Of a stretch of DNA of 64,000 nucleotides, positions 45,623-57,853 are shown piece after piece; position 1 is the first letter of the stretch, and the number at the start of each line of letters is the position of its first letter. The notes beneath the pieces are model-generated. The model made no database searches. It saw only the letters and a list, made by a program, of their open reading frames with translations, and had not been told where the DNA came from. The stretch covers positions 1 to 64,000 of the forward strand of contig JBBELK010000977.1 of the NCBI GenBank assembly GCA_037783545.1, read 5' to 3'. The translations under genes and the position numbers were made by a program. Source of the stretch: Henricia sp. BOLD:AAB3569 (Eukaryota; Echinodermata; Asteroidea; Spinulosida; Echinasteridae).

Positions 45623-45988
45623 TTAAAGGAGCGTGACCAGAGTTTCTGGAAAATAGTTTTCGATGTAACTTACCAATATTATCAAGTAACTCCCATACAC
45701 ACCTCCCATGTCCCAAAAACCCGAAAACATTCGCAATTTCCAGTAAAAAAATGAACAAAACTATCGAGTCGGCTTTCAGGGAAAAACGTTGATACTGGAA
45801 AATTAGTTTACAAATAATCGGTGGATTTTCGACGATATCCTCGGAAATATGCGGCCTAGAAGCGCGGGAGTTTCAGTTTCGTAATCAGAAAAATATAACG
45901 GATGTTATGATATAAAAATCTCATGACCCATAAGGTAAGTCCCGGGGAGTTATGGGTAAAAAAAAGTGATCTGGTCACACTCCTTTAA
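45623..45988. mobile_element. T2-type MITE (family T2), copy 2
   Basis: Near-identical to 13008-13374, with the same ends and TTAA on both sides. Confidence 0.88.
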
Positions 45989-47053
45989 CACAAAAAACTT
46001 GCGTGGATTTTAAAGGTTTCCTCAAGCATTGATGCATCTATGTAGCTGAAATTTCTGCATTATTACCAACATTCTTCTTATAATTATGTAAAACGGAGTT
46101 TCATCTTGCAAATTATATACATTGGACCTTTAACATTTTATCTCACGAAGACTAATGACTTTCGTTTTACCATGTCGTCTCGAAGGCTAAAATCGTCTGC
46201 AGGATCTGAAAACAAAAAATCCTTGAGACCAGAAGAGGTCCTTAAAATTCGAAGTCAGAGTTAAACTGTGCATATTGATCGACATGGAGGCGACTGTCCA
46301 GCAATCGTCTACCGAGCATCGCTCCGTTTGCCCCGCCTTGGCTTTTCGTGGCGACACGCTGCGTTCGTTGTTCCACCAATTCTCTTTGCACAACGGGGTA
46401 AAGTAAAAATGTAATTTGGGTGGGTGGGGAAGTGAAGATGAACCTGCCTCGTGAAAAGTAAATTTTTCAGATGATCCTACTCCCTCTGGAAATTTACTGT
46501 TCTAGGTTTCCAAACTGAAATATGTTTATGCTTCCGTGCACTGCATATGGAATTGTTTATATAATATGAAAATCCTTTTCGTCGAAACGTTGTTTTTGAA
46601 GTTCAGAAAATTACTAACATAAGGCCAACAAATTGTTTTTCTTCTTCGGAATTCTTAAAACTACCCACCCACCCAAAAAAATTGCATAGGTTGGAAATAC
46701 TAAAAGGTTTAAATTACATGAAAAGTTTCAGCCAATCAAAAGCCGCCGATGAGTATTGCCCGGAGGGAGTGTGCTTAATTGATCCACTCGCAACCTGTCA
46801 ATCCATAAACACTGCAGTGCAACAATTCTGAGGAAGTTCTTTCAGGCGTAACCTCGGCGCAGCATGACACAAAACAGAAAGTGACCAGCCTTTCCCCTCT
46901 TTCACACACCCCAGCAGGACCACGAACAGTTCTCCCGTCGCGGAAATTGTGCCTCACTTTCATAACCCCATGCAAGACAACGCGCGGTCACAGTCCCGTG
47001 AGGAATACCGAACAGCAAGGATGACCGAAAGAAGAAGCGTACAATCGGTGACA

Positions 47054-50000
47054 ATGGCAACGGGGAAGCGCTTCGCAAGCCCCGGTAGCTTCACTCGCAT
47101 CTCTTCGATGCCAACCGAGCGGGTATACCTGATATTTATGGGAATTCTACTACAGCTTCTACTCTTATCTGTACAAGGTGCAACAGGCTACAATACAAGT
47201 AAGTTTCCTTGCTTTTACAATATTCCGTATCGGTATATGCCTAAGTAACCTATACTTAGCGAGTCTAAACAAAAGTTACGAGATTAATTACCAGACGTAT
47301 TAACACGACTAAATTTCTCTCACCAGTCAACAGTGTATTAAAACGAACATGTTCTCTCCCATTATCGTAAATAATTACTGAAACTGAACTTTGCTGTCAG
47401 GATACCTGTTTGTAATACATGAACTGAAAGAACTATAATTCATTGACCTAAGATTTTACTTCGAGTTGACAAGAAAACAAAACTTATTGAAAGATTTGAC
47501 AACAACGGTATTAAACAAACACGACATGGGTTTATTTCTGTCCAATATGGTACTTTCTGTTAGAAACTAACAACTGATTTTTTTAAATGTGCGAGCACGC
47601 ACATTTTTTACCATTCACTTATATTTCGATAAATACTTCTGCACAGTTTACTAAATACTTTCTTTTTTATAATGTTATCCCCTTATTCCAGGAATCAGTA
47701 AAATGTTCTATCTTTAATTTTAGTAAAAGTAATAATTAAACATCTTTAAGGCAAATATCTCTATTGATCGCTTAATATTTGAGAAAGCAAATCACAAATT
47801 TTCTTCCATAATTTCTAGCATTCAGAAAAAAATAAAACTAGTAGGTTTATTCATGCTCTATGGTTTATTCCAAGCAAACTGAGAGACGGTATAGATAATG
47901 ACATGGTTCCCCGATGTCCCATTAGCCGTATAGGAATTTCGAGAGTCCAAATATTTATGCACTTCCTGTTGTGCAGCTTACGTAACAGGCACAACGTGAA
48001 GCCTGTTAAAAGTGTTATACTTCGCGCTTTTCTGGACTGGGTGACAAAATGTGCTACGTTGTGATTTTGGTTCATTTCACATGACATTGCAATTGCGCAC
48101 TTTACATATAAGGTTAAAATCAGTATTGGGTTATACATCAGTTTAAGTTTTCGCTGAAAATGCAAGGTGACAAATTCAGAACATTTCCAGTTAGACTTTT
48201 GTGTGTAACATATGCATAATGGCTGCGCCGGTACCCCGAATTCTTTACTTTCAAATGGAGGTGCAGTTTGGAAAGTCCACATACTATGTTGTTGTTGTTG
48301 GTATGTGGTGCACGCCAATGCCTAGCTACCAAATTTTTATAGTCTGGTTGCTTTATGGCTTTATGGCATTCTGTTATTCTCTATACGGCGAACACGGTGT
48401 TGATTCTGTACTTCACACCTGCTGCGTGCACCACATAGCAACAAACAATTAGTCTGGTCAAGTAGATACTAAGTATGCATGTGAAAGGAAGAACGCCAGT
48501 ACACCAGACGTAGTAATCTGCACGTGAAACGCGCAAAAGGCTATTTTGAAAAATTGTCCATTACCCAAGTTCACATATCTTGCATTTCTGACAGACACCA
48601 TTACACACACGTAACAATTTCATTTAGGCCTATGCATGTAGTTGGCTGCTTTTTCTGCTATATTTCTTGTCCCTTATAGAATTGTTATCGTCAATTTTTA
48701 CCGCTATTTTATCGATAACGTTTTGTATAAGTTATATATTTTATGGTACTGATGATTATGCAAACATTCCTTATCAGTTACAATCAAAATGTGTCCAAAA
48801 AAGTTACTGTCCACAAAATGCAACATAGTATATATTTCAGGAGAAAAGCTTTGCATCCTTTACACGTTACCTAATCTACTATCGTAACAAAAACCAAATG
48901 TCAATCAACTCTATTGATGACATAATTATTCGTAAATCTTTAGAACGACACAGTGAACGCACCACAAAGACTGGATGGGTGATAACAGACAGCTGAAATC
49001 CCCTCCTAAACCGGTCAATTCAATTATGGCTATTGTGTTCGTGTCAGCACCAATCAACTCCCGAGGTCTCCCTCGCTTATTGATGGGCACACCCAAACAA
49101 AAGACCATCCCTGCTGCCCTGTAGGGGAGACACTGTGGATTAGGGCATGGAGGTAGTGATTAGGGGAAGTGACAGCCAAGGTACACTATGTATCTTGTCA
49201 AACGGACACTGACCGGATTACAAAATGCATTTTAGCTTTCGCTACACGCAAAAATGGTGAGTCACAACGATTTTTGCGACAACACCAAAACCTTGTATAG
49301 GGCAATACTTTGGGCGCCAAAAAAATACCCCTTTTTTCAGACAAAATGGCGGCGCCCATACTAAGGCGTTGCTGCAGTTGCCTTTTGTTGTGAAATTCAT
49401 ACCCACTTTTCAGGGGGCTATTTTCTTGTTATTTAATCTTCGTGTAACAAAAATGTACAGGTTGAGATTGTTTAACACAGTTTGTTTCGTTTCTCTTGGG
49501 ATCCCTCGAACTACGAATATTACCCATCGTTCGATGGACTCGAAAGTAAGCCAAAAACTGCCTTATAAACTAACCATATACAGTAACGAACACAATACAT
49601 ATATCTGATGGTCTCGGGTTCAAATCCCTATTTTTTTCCTATCCATAGTTGGTTATTTTATTTCCATTGTAATCTATGGTGCCAAAGTGTCCATGTGTAA
49701 ACATTAGGGAGGTTTCGGTCGCATACGGTTAGGCAAAACGACGACTATTAGTGAATTTTACGTCATCGATTTGTGCGTACTTGTGGCGTTTACACAAATA
49801 TTCCAAGTGTTGTTTACACTGATAGCAACGCCTCTACACCTTAGTGAGAAACGGACAGCGAAAGGTAACGATTTTGAGGTTTGGCTAATCGTAGTCGTAA
49901 TCACTAACCGTGCACACCGAAACCTCACTAATGTCTCCGATATCGGTCATTGAAAACATTTCACCAACTGATTGATTGCTACAACCTCAGAATAAAACCA

Positions 50001-53000
50001 CGGTTGAAAGATAGGCCTATCGAAGAAATGTCATGTGCATAGACTCCATTGATCTGAGACTTGGGTTTTCGCGACCATAACTAGAAACACGTTTCTGGCG
50101 CAACCACCAATGGCCGACGACCAAAGCTAACCATTGGTCGAGTCCACAGTTACGGCAGAAGCATGTTTCTGGTTAAGGTTGCAAACTGGCGCGAAACCAG
50201 TTCGTTCCATTACAGACGCTTCAGCTCAAAAATTCTAAGCAACATCAGACGATTTCAGTAAAGATCTACATGTAACTTCAATGTAACAGGCACAATAATG
50301 TATGCACCACGCAATACAAAAGGCGTCACGTATATTTAACCGAATTTAACCGGCTTGGCGCCAAATGTTGACTAACTTGATCGACCAACTCGATTAACGA
50401 ATCTCTGGTGAAATGTGAACGGTTAATTCACACGCATGAGATATATTTAAACAGACACGACATCACTGTTATATACGGTAAACGATTCCAAAAAGCAACA
50501 GTTGGCATTAAAGGCACAGGCTCGTCAGCAATGCGCGCGTGCCAAATTCGTGCCACGAAATATGCAGCTCCATGCTTTGCTATGGAGCTGCGTATTTCGT
50601 GGCACGAATTTGGTGCGCGCGCATTGCTGACGAGCTTGTAATGGGCACATTAGAAATGCTTGAAAAGCAACGATATTCGAATCCCATAATCGATTTTTCG
50701 TCTTCGCATCTCCACCCAGCTTTTGTACAGAAACACATAAATGGTGAATGTTGGCAGTACGTGACCCATAAGGGAGGCCGGATCGTGTCTCATGCGAGCA
50801 GCGGGCGGTATGCGGACAACACGGACTGCAAAGTGACTGTCACTGCGGACGCAGGCAGCAGGATCCGCCTCGTGTTTGAGAGCTTTGACCTGACTGAATC
50901 CATCAACTGCTACCAAGATGAGGTAGGTGGGGCATACAGGCACCGTGTCAATGGGGGACTTCTGAGACACTTGGGGCCTTTTCCAAATCTCGACTTGGGC
51001 TCAGGCTCCGGCTCCATGTGAACCCTATGGAGACGGAAACGGAGACAGAGACGAAGCCGAGATTTGGAAAAGCCCCATGCAGTGGCAGCAAACATATAAA
51101 AAAAAACGTGCGCACTGTAGCACATCAAACAAGTGGACTGGTCACGTGGGACTGTAAACATGTTTGCTGCCACCAAGTGTCTCACATTCTTTAATGGTCA
51201 AAGTGACGAGTATAACGAGACCACTGACCTATTTTAATGGACCGGGTTAGGCGAATCCCTGAATGAAGCAACCTTCCGCCATCTTGCTCCAGCAAGACAA
51301 TGCCCTGCTTGGACTGGTTATACAGTCACTGTATACTTTTTTTTTTCCATTTTCCAGAAAATGGATTTCGTTCAAACCTAACAATCATATATAAAATAAT
51401 TTCCCCGAAATACTATCCATGAGAAGATAACAGGAAATTTGCAATCCCCAGTTTGGATATGGAAGCAAAAAAGTGTGTGTAATCACTGCACTCTTTATGT
51501 AATCGGATAAATTAGTTTACAAAACACCGGACGGTGGATTTCTGACGATATCCCTGGAAATATACGGACTGAGAGCGCGAAATTTCAGAATGATAATATC
51601 TGTATATTTTCAAAAACATTTTTTGGGTAAATTAATCTATAGTATCCTGTTCTATAAAGCAATGCAGTGGTTATACCAACCATTTTGCTTAAACATCCAA
51701 ATTGAAGATTGCAAATTTCCTGTTTTCTTCCCATATATAGGTGGTATTTTATATGATTGTTAACTAAGATTAGATCAAAATCCATTTTCTGGAAAAATAT
51801 GGACGCTTCTTTAAATAACCAATAAAACATGCAACGCTCCTTTGTCTTATTTAAGTGAAAGCTGGTTGACACTATAATATGTTAGAGGGGTCCTGTACAA
51901 AATATATTAAACAAATCAGCTTATTCTACGTTTTGTGTCGATTACGAATTTTGTATGTACACATGAACAATTTTTGAACTATATGGTTAATAGGTTATCT
52001 AAACGTTTACTTAGGTAATCGTGTACGATGGCCGGTATTTCTCCAGCCTCATGCTGAGCGGAGCCCCGTACGGTCTGTGCGGTAACGAGCTGGAACAACG
52101 CCACCGCGTGCTTGAGACTACGGGCAGTGAAATGACTCTCAGGTTTATTACGGACAACGTCAGGTCGAGGAATAAAGGGTTCACTGCAGTCTACACCACG
52201 TTCATACCGGAGGACACGAAAACAGGTAAGGCTTGGCGAATTTAGACAGATTGCAGGGTTGGAAAATGTTACTAACGGTGTTATCTTCATAAGCCAGCTC
52301 AGCACCTCATCAATACGTTCCGAGGTAACAATGAAAATTTGTGTCATGCGTTCAGGAAATTGTACGAAGCATATATAGGGCCTAGTATCGTGTGCACACG
52401 CATTTACCTACATAAATTCGTCTTCAATTATCTTTTAGTCATAAAAATGATATCTTAGGCTGAATGCATTGGACCACTTTCATCTTCATTTCAGTAAGGT
52501 GTTTTTCCCCTGGTTTTCTAGGGAAATGGTTAAAGATGTATATTGTCCGTGCGTTTTGGGTGTGGCACCTCGAAAAATATTTTCCCCTTATCAAAGTTAT
52601 TCGCTTTCAAATGAGACAAACGGGGGAAAAAATCGACCAACGTTTAGTTATCGAACATGCAATTACTGTCAATATTTCGAATTATTGGCGGTCCGCCAAT
52701 ATTCAAACTCACAGTATAGGCATAGACTTGCCCAAGTCTGACTTCCCGTGTTTGGTCTGTAATGCGCAGTGTACAGCATGCCCTCTTGACTAGTGGCCTG
52801 TGTAGTCTGTTTTCTTCTTTTCGAACTATAACACGGGAAGTCAGACTTGGGTAAGTCTAGGTAAGGCGCAAGTGAGTACTGGTAAGAAATATGCAGACAT
52901 CCACTACGGGGGTACACTCTAAAAACAGATTGGTACGGGGGTACACTCTAAAAACAGATTGGTTGAATTCAACCAATGTGGTTGGTAGATATGTGTCCAA

Positions 53001-56000
53001 CCAATATATTGGTTAAAATAACCAATCATATTGGTTAAAATAACCAATCATATTGGTTAACCAATACGGATTGGTCATTTAAACCAACATAGGCCTATCT
53101 ACCAACCACATTGGTTGAATTCAACCAATCTGTTTTTAGAGTGTCTGTTGTTTTTATATTTATTTCAAGTCTGAGATCGCGTATACCAATTACGGGAAGT
53201 ACCTTATGCATAATTGGTACATACACGAAGTCAAACGACAGGACATACCCCGCAGTGGATGTCTGCAAATAGACTGCTGAAGTGAATACGTCACCTTTTG
53301 TTGGTTGCCTAGGCAATAATTGGCTCTAATCTAAAAATCACTGAACCGTGTCCCCGTGCTTTTCCAATAGTACGTTTGCCGACGGCCATGATAGTTTAGA
53401 GCCAATTGCCATGGCAACACGTCACACTTCAGCTGTCTATTTTCTTACCGATGTCTGAAACACAAAGTAGGCTGTTTTGTTCGTTAAAATAAAGTAAATG
53501 CTTTAAAAAAGACGTCAACTGATTGATAACATGGAAAAGTCTTTCGATAAATTAGGGTCCATTTTTTGTGTCCTCCGTTACATCCGAAATTGTTTTAAAT
53601 TTTTTTTTTAAATCCCTATTTATGGAAAGACTCAATTGATCACACGGAAAAGCAATTTTTACAAATGCATTAAATGTCACACTTCGTTTTCCCCGATATC
53701 CTAATTTGAAACGGTTCTCCGCAGTTGACCGCACACAGATGCAGTAATCATTGCACATAATGACTGATTACTATTCCAAATGGACTACTCGTGCAATACA
53801 AATCATTCGTTTTGTCAAGCTCAAATTAATTTCACCTTTCCAAACTAGCGCGCAACTATAATGGGCCCGTGTCTGTATAGATGCATTACATAGTCAGTCT
53901 TCCCCCAAGGAAATTATTTCCACAGCGTTATCTGTCAATTATAAACCTCGCAAGTGCATGATACATTTCTGTATTATCAAATCTTCCCCACATGAAAATG
54001 TGCGTACACCAATAAATCTGACAAACAGTCGTCAAACAGTATGGAAGATACAACATTTTGCTCTATTCACAAAAGTGGTTGAACATTCAGAAAACTCGTG
54101 ACCTATTCACAAAAATGCAGGGTATATATTCATAAAACGATTGATTGTAACAGGTTATGAGCCGTGACAACCGTAGTCAGAGGGAGGCAAACGACTAATT
54201 ACTGTAATGCATGGGCTTACAGATAATTCCCGAGACTATCAAACAACGCATAGTCGCCACAAACTAATCTAGATATTGCTAGGTGTAGACACGAGATGCA
54301 GTGATATGCGCCGTGTTCGCGAAAGGCTTTTTGGGAAAAATGACAAACTTTGCCACACACGTTGTACGAAAACGTACTTTTTAGAGAGTCACTGTGGGTT
54401 CGGAGAGATAGGCTTAGAATGGACTAGCCATACAACTTTGAAATACCAAAGTGACTTTATTTAGGCTGCACGATAATTTCTACCGTGCTTTGCCGTTTTG
54501 CGTGGGCTGTGGAACACAGGGTTTTAAAATGTCTCCTCTGTGGCTTGTATTGATTTTTCGTTGTGTTCTGTGACAGCCAAGGACAGATGTTTCAACTGCG
54601 TTGACGGTTCAATGTGCATCGACAGCAGCCTGACGTGCGATTCCTTGCAAAATTGTCCAGACGGCAGCGACGAGGCCTTGCAACTCTGCTCAGGTCAGTA
54701 TAGTAATAAGAATGTCCCACCTTCACTTGCTACATGTATAATTGGTCGAATTGTACACAGTAAAGGGGGACATTTTGGCAAAACTGACCATATTTTCGAG
54801 GAAATACCTTTGTTTGGTCTCAAAATAAAAGAAATAAGTTTAAGTTGTTCTGAAGAGATAACTTAGGCCCAAAAAGGGTTACAAATAGTGTGACAACATG
54901 CCTTTAAAAAAACCCTGTGTACAACTTTCCAATATACGCTCGTAACTGGGACGGACACTTGTTACATTTTAGGCCGTCCCGGTTACGAGCGTATATAATG
55001 TAAATGTGTACACAGGGTTTTTAGAAAGGCACGTTGTCACACTGTTTGTAACCCTTTTTGGGCCTACGTTATCTCTTCAGAACAATTGAAACTTTTTTAT
55101 TTCATTTTGAAACCAGACAAAGGTATTTTCTGGGAAAATATGGTCTGTGTTACCAAAATGCCTTTACTGTGGAAAGACCCACTTACATGTATGTTTCTTC
55201 TTTTCTTAGATAGGCAAAATTATGAGGCTTGTTGTACACAATATTTCACAACACAAGATAATCAATTATGGCACTTCCAAATCACTTTTATATGGTTAAT
55301 GTTACATTTTCTTTGGTCAAGTCCTGCTGCTGTGTAAAAACACTGTTAAGGCTGCTGCTGCGGTTAATGCTGATGCTTTGGCTGCTGTGTTTAACACTTC
55401 TGTTGCTGTAGTTAACACTGCTGCTGCCACGGTTAACTTCACTGCTGATGTGGTTTACACTGCTGCTGCTGTGGTTAACACCTCTGTTGCTGTAGTTAAC
55501 ACTGATGCTGCCACAGTTATCTCTGCTGCTGTAGTTAGCACTGCTGCTGTCAAGGTTAACTTCACTGCTGCTGTGGTTAATACTGCTGCAGTTAACACAC
55601 TTTTGCTGCTGCGGTTAACACACTTCTGCTGCTGCGGTTCACACACTTCTGCTGCTGCGGTTCACACACTTCTGCTGCTGCAGTTAACACTGATGCTGCC
55701 ACAGTTATCTCTGCTGCTGTGGTCCATACTGCCCCTGCCGCAATTATCACTGCTGCTATGGTTAATACTGCTGCTGCTGCCGCCATGGTTAACACTTCTT
55801 CTGCTTCTGTGGTTAACACTTCTTCTGCTTCTGTAGTTAACACTGTCACTGCCGTGGTTAACACCGCTGCTGCTTTGGTTAAAACTAATGTGCTGCTGTG
55901 GTTAATACTGCTGCTGCTGCTGTGGTGAACACTACTGCTGCCGCTGTGGTGAACACTACTGCTGCCGCTGTAGTTAACACTTCCGCAGTTAACATCATTG

Positions 56001-57853
56001 CTGCCATTGTTGATACTGCTATGCTACTGTGGTTAACACTTCTGTGGTTAACATCAATGCTTCTGCTGTGGTTAGCACTTCTGGTTAACATTCACTGCTG
56101 CTATGGTTAATACTGCTGCTGCTGTGGTTAACATTGCTGCTGCTATGCTTAACACTGCCACATCCACAGTTAACACTTATGTTGCTTTAGTTAACATTGC
56201 CATTGCCAAGGTTAACATCACTGCTGCTGTAGTTAACACTGCTGCCACAGTTAGTACTATCACTGCTGCTGTGGTCAACACCTCTGTTGCTGCAGCTGCT
56301 GCTGCTGTAATTAACACTGTCGCCATCGTGGTTAAAATCACTTCTGCCCCTGTGGTTAAAACTGCTGCTGTTTTAGTTAGCACTGCTTCTACCGCAGTTA
56401 ACATCTACCGCAGTTAACATCATCGCTGCTGTTGTGATTAGTGCAGTTAACATTACTGCTGCCACTACTATGGTTAACACTTCCGCTGCTGTGGTTAGTT
56501 AAAACTGCTGCTGCTGCTGCTGCGGATAACATTTTGGCTTAACACTGTCACTTCCGTGGTTAACATCAATACTGCTGTGGTTAATACTGCTACTGCTGCC
56601 ATGGTTAACACTTCTGCTGCTGTGGCTGACACTATCCCTGGCATGCGTACATCGCTGCTGCTTTGGTCGATACTGCTGTGCCACTGTGCTCAACATCGCT
56701 GCTGCTGCTGTGGTGGTTAACACTTCTGCTGGTGTAGTTAACACTGCTGTGCTACAGCAGTTGTTAACACATTAATTATCGTGGTTATAACTGCACTATG
56801 GTTAATACTGCTGTGGTTAACACTTCTGCTGGTGTAGTTAACACGGCTGCTGCTATAGTTAGCTTCTGCTGCTTTGTTTAACACCGTCAATGCCACAGTT
56901 AACATCAATGCTGATGTTCTGGTTAACACCGTCACTGCCACACTTTTACGGCTGTGGTTAACACTTTTGTTACTGTAGTTAACACATACTGCCATGGTTT
57001 ACATCGCTGCTGCTGCTGCTGTGTTTAACACTGCCCCTACTGCTGCTTACATCACTGCTGCTGCGATTAACACTTATGCTGCTGTGGGTACAGTTAATAC
57101 TGCTACTGCTGCGGTGGTGGCGGTGTCGACGCGCATCTGCTGCTGCTGTTATGATTAACACCGTCACTGCCGTGGTTAACATTACTGCTGCTGCTACGGT
57201 TAACCCTTCTGCTGGATGGTCAACACTGTTGCTGCCACAGTTAACACTGCCTCCTTTGTGCACTTCCTTGATTAAGTTGCCAAATTCTCAGTTTTCTCAA
57301 TTTCATTACAGCACCAACAACAGAAACCCCGGCACCTCCTAGCGGGTCACTCGCACGGATGGGGACCCTGGTGGCAATCACCGTAGCAACCGTAATCATT
57401 CTCTTCGTCTCCGTCGCCCTCTTCTGCTGCTGCTGCAAGAGCAAAACCAGTTCCCCCACAGGGAACTCCCAGTCCAATGCGGTCAGGGGGCAGGGAACTG
57501 CATCGTCGGCGCCACCGAGTAGCATTAGTTCCTCCAGTAATAACAGCAGTACTTCAAGTCCGAACTACAGCGAGATGATCCCGAGGCGGCCGCAAAGTGG
57601 GGTACAGGTCTTCAATATGGAATCGGAAAGGGCGCCTAATGGCGGACACCACATGATATATAATTACCCGGCACCGAATGGGAGAGATAGGAGTGGGATG
57701 TATGGGTGTCAATCAGGCGCTCCGGTGGCAGCATACTACCCCATGAAAAGGGACATTAATCCGTGTTATAAAATGGAGCAGGAATACTCACCTGAACAGA
57801 AATACAGCATGGGACCTAATGGGCACTGTGTTATAGGCATGCCAACGAACTGA
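47054..57853 (+). CDS. CUB and LDLa domain single-pass membrane receptor, 5 exons, about 405 aa
   Basis: Exons: 47054-47198, 50720-50922, 52015-52225, 54577-54693, 57312-57853, all phase-compatible with GT-AG borders. Exon 1 encodes a hydrophobic signal peptide (VYLIFMGILLQLLLLSVQG). Exons 2-3 encode one CUB domain with four cysteines (NGECWQ, DNTDCKV, SINCYQDE, GLCGNE). Exon 4 is one LDL-receptor class A module ending CPDGSDE, with calcium-binding acidic residues. Exon 5 has a short Thr/Pro stalk, a transmembrane helix (TLVAITVATVIILFVSVALF), four cysteines that may be palmitoylated, and a Ser- and Tyr-rich cytoplasmic tail of about 135 residues. The architecture resembles LDLRAD2 or a NETO protein with one CUB, but I cannot name the orthologue. 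The start at 47054 has a good Kozak context; in-frame ATGs at 46949, 47021 and 47108 are alternatives. Confidence 0.85.
49705..49930. mobile_element. MITE with TAGGGAGGTTTCG ends, in intron 1 of the CUB-LDLa gene
   Basis: TAGGGAGGTTTCGGTCGCAT at the left, CCGAAACCTCACTA at the right; related by ends to 23802-24237. Confidence 0.65.
50508..50640. mobile_element. Palindromic MITE P1, copy 3, upstream of CUB exon 2
   Basis: Arms match copies 1 and 2 (CAAATTCGTGCCACGAAATA, TGGAGCTGCGTATTTCG). The last few bases of the right end (GCCTTTAA) are missing. It lies 79 bp before the exon 2 acceptor. Confidence 0.8.
51349..51830. mobile_element. Two T1 MITE copies facing each other
   Basis: 51349-51600 reads GATAACAGGAAATTTGCAAT and GTAATCGGATAAATTAGTTT in reverse orientation, while 51655-51830 reads CATCCAAATTGAAGATTGCA and ends GACGCTTCTTTAA in forward orientation. 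The pair forms an imperfect hairpin before CUB exon 3. Confidence 0.6.
52716..53144. mobile_element. Foldback (52716-52865) and ACACTCTAAAAA MITE (52943-53144)
   Basis: The first has TAGACTTGCCCAAGTCTGAC paired with GTCAGACTTGGGTAAGTCTA. The second has ACACTCTAAAAACAGATTGG paired with CCAATCTGTTTTTAGAGTGT, with internal repeats of ATTGGTTAAAATAACCAATC. The left end of the second is itself duplicated once in tandem (about 28 bp, 52914-52942). Confidence 0.75.
54758..55176. mobile_element. Element E3, uninterrupted palindromic copy
   Basis: Arms of about 190 bp (AGTAAAGGGGGACATTTTGG; GCCAAAATG...CTTTACTG-type right end) meet around GGACGGACACTTGTTACATT. It lies in the last intron of the CUB-LDLa gene, just before the minisatellite. 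Confidence 0.75.
55330..57250. repeat. Degenerate triplet-based minisatellite in the last intron of the CUB-LDLa gene
   Basis: About 1.9 kb is built of variants of the unit GCTGCTGTGGTTAACACT, mixing GCTGCTG runs with GTTAAC. Unit lengths are multiples of three, so several frames stay open and translate as Val-Asn-Thr-Ala-Ala-rich chains. These are not genes: they lack splice support, composition is repetitive, and frames are open on both strands. The array ends about 60 bp before the acceptor of the final exon. Confidence 0.9.

Larger units (their letters stand above)
41406..47053. other. Intergenic region, repeat-rich, no supported gene
   Basis: I see no exon with both splice signals and a domain. 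The stretch holds the T3 and T2 MITEs, a half P1 palindrome, a foldback near 44700-44853 (TAGACCGTATCGAAATGC / GATACGGTCTATAG), a SINE-C copy and simple A/T-rich sequence. The frames at 44007-44288 and 46187-46393 (minus) are unexplained but carry no motif. Confidence 0.6.

Noticed and set aside
46187-46393. 68-codon minus-strand frame upstream of the CUB-LDLa gene
   Set aside because: Reads as ordinary protein-like sequence but has no domain, partner exon or repeat to support it.
50731-50922. CUB exon 2 starting at 50731 after TTTTGTACAG
   Set aside because: It is out of phase with exon 1; the acceptor at 50719/50720 restores the frame.
55378-56417. Several long Ala/Val/Asn/Thr-rich open frames on both strands
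   Set aside because: They are translations of the GCTGCTG/GTTAAC minisatellite, open in several frames at once, with no splice sites or start context.
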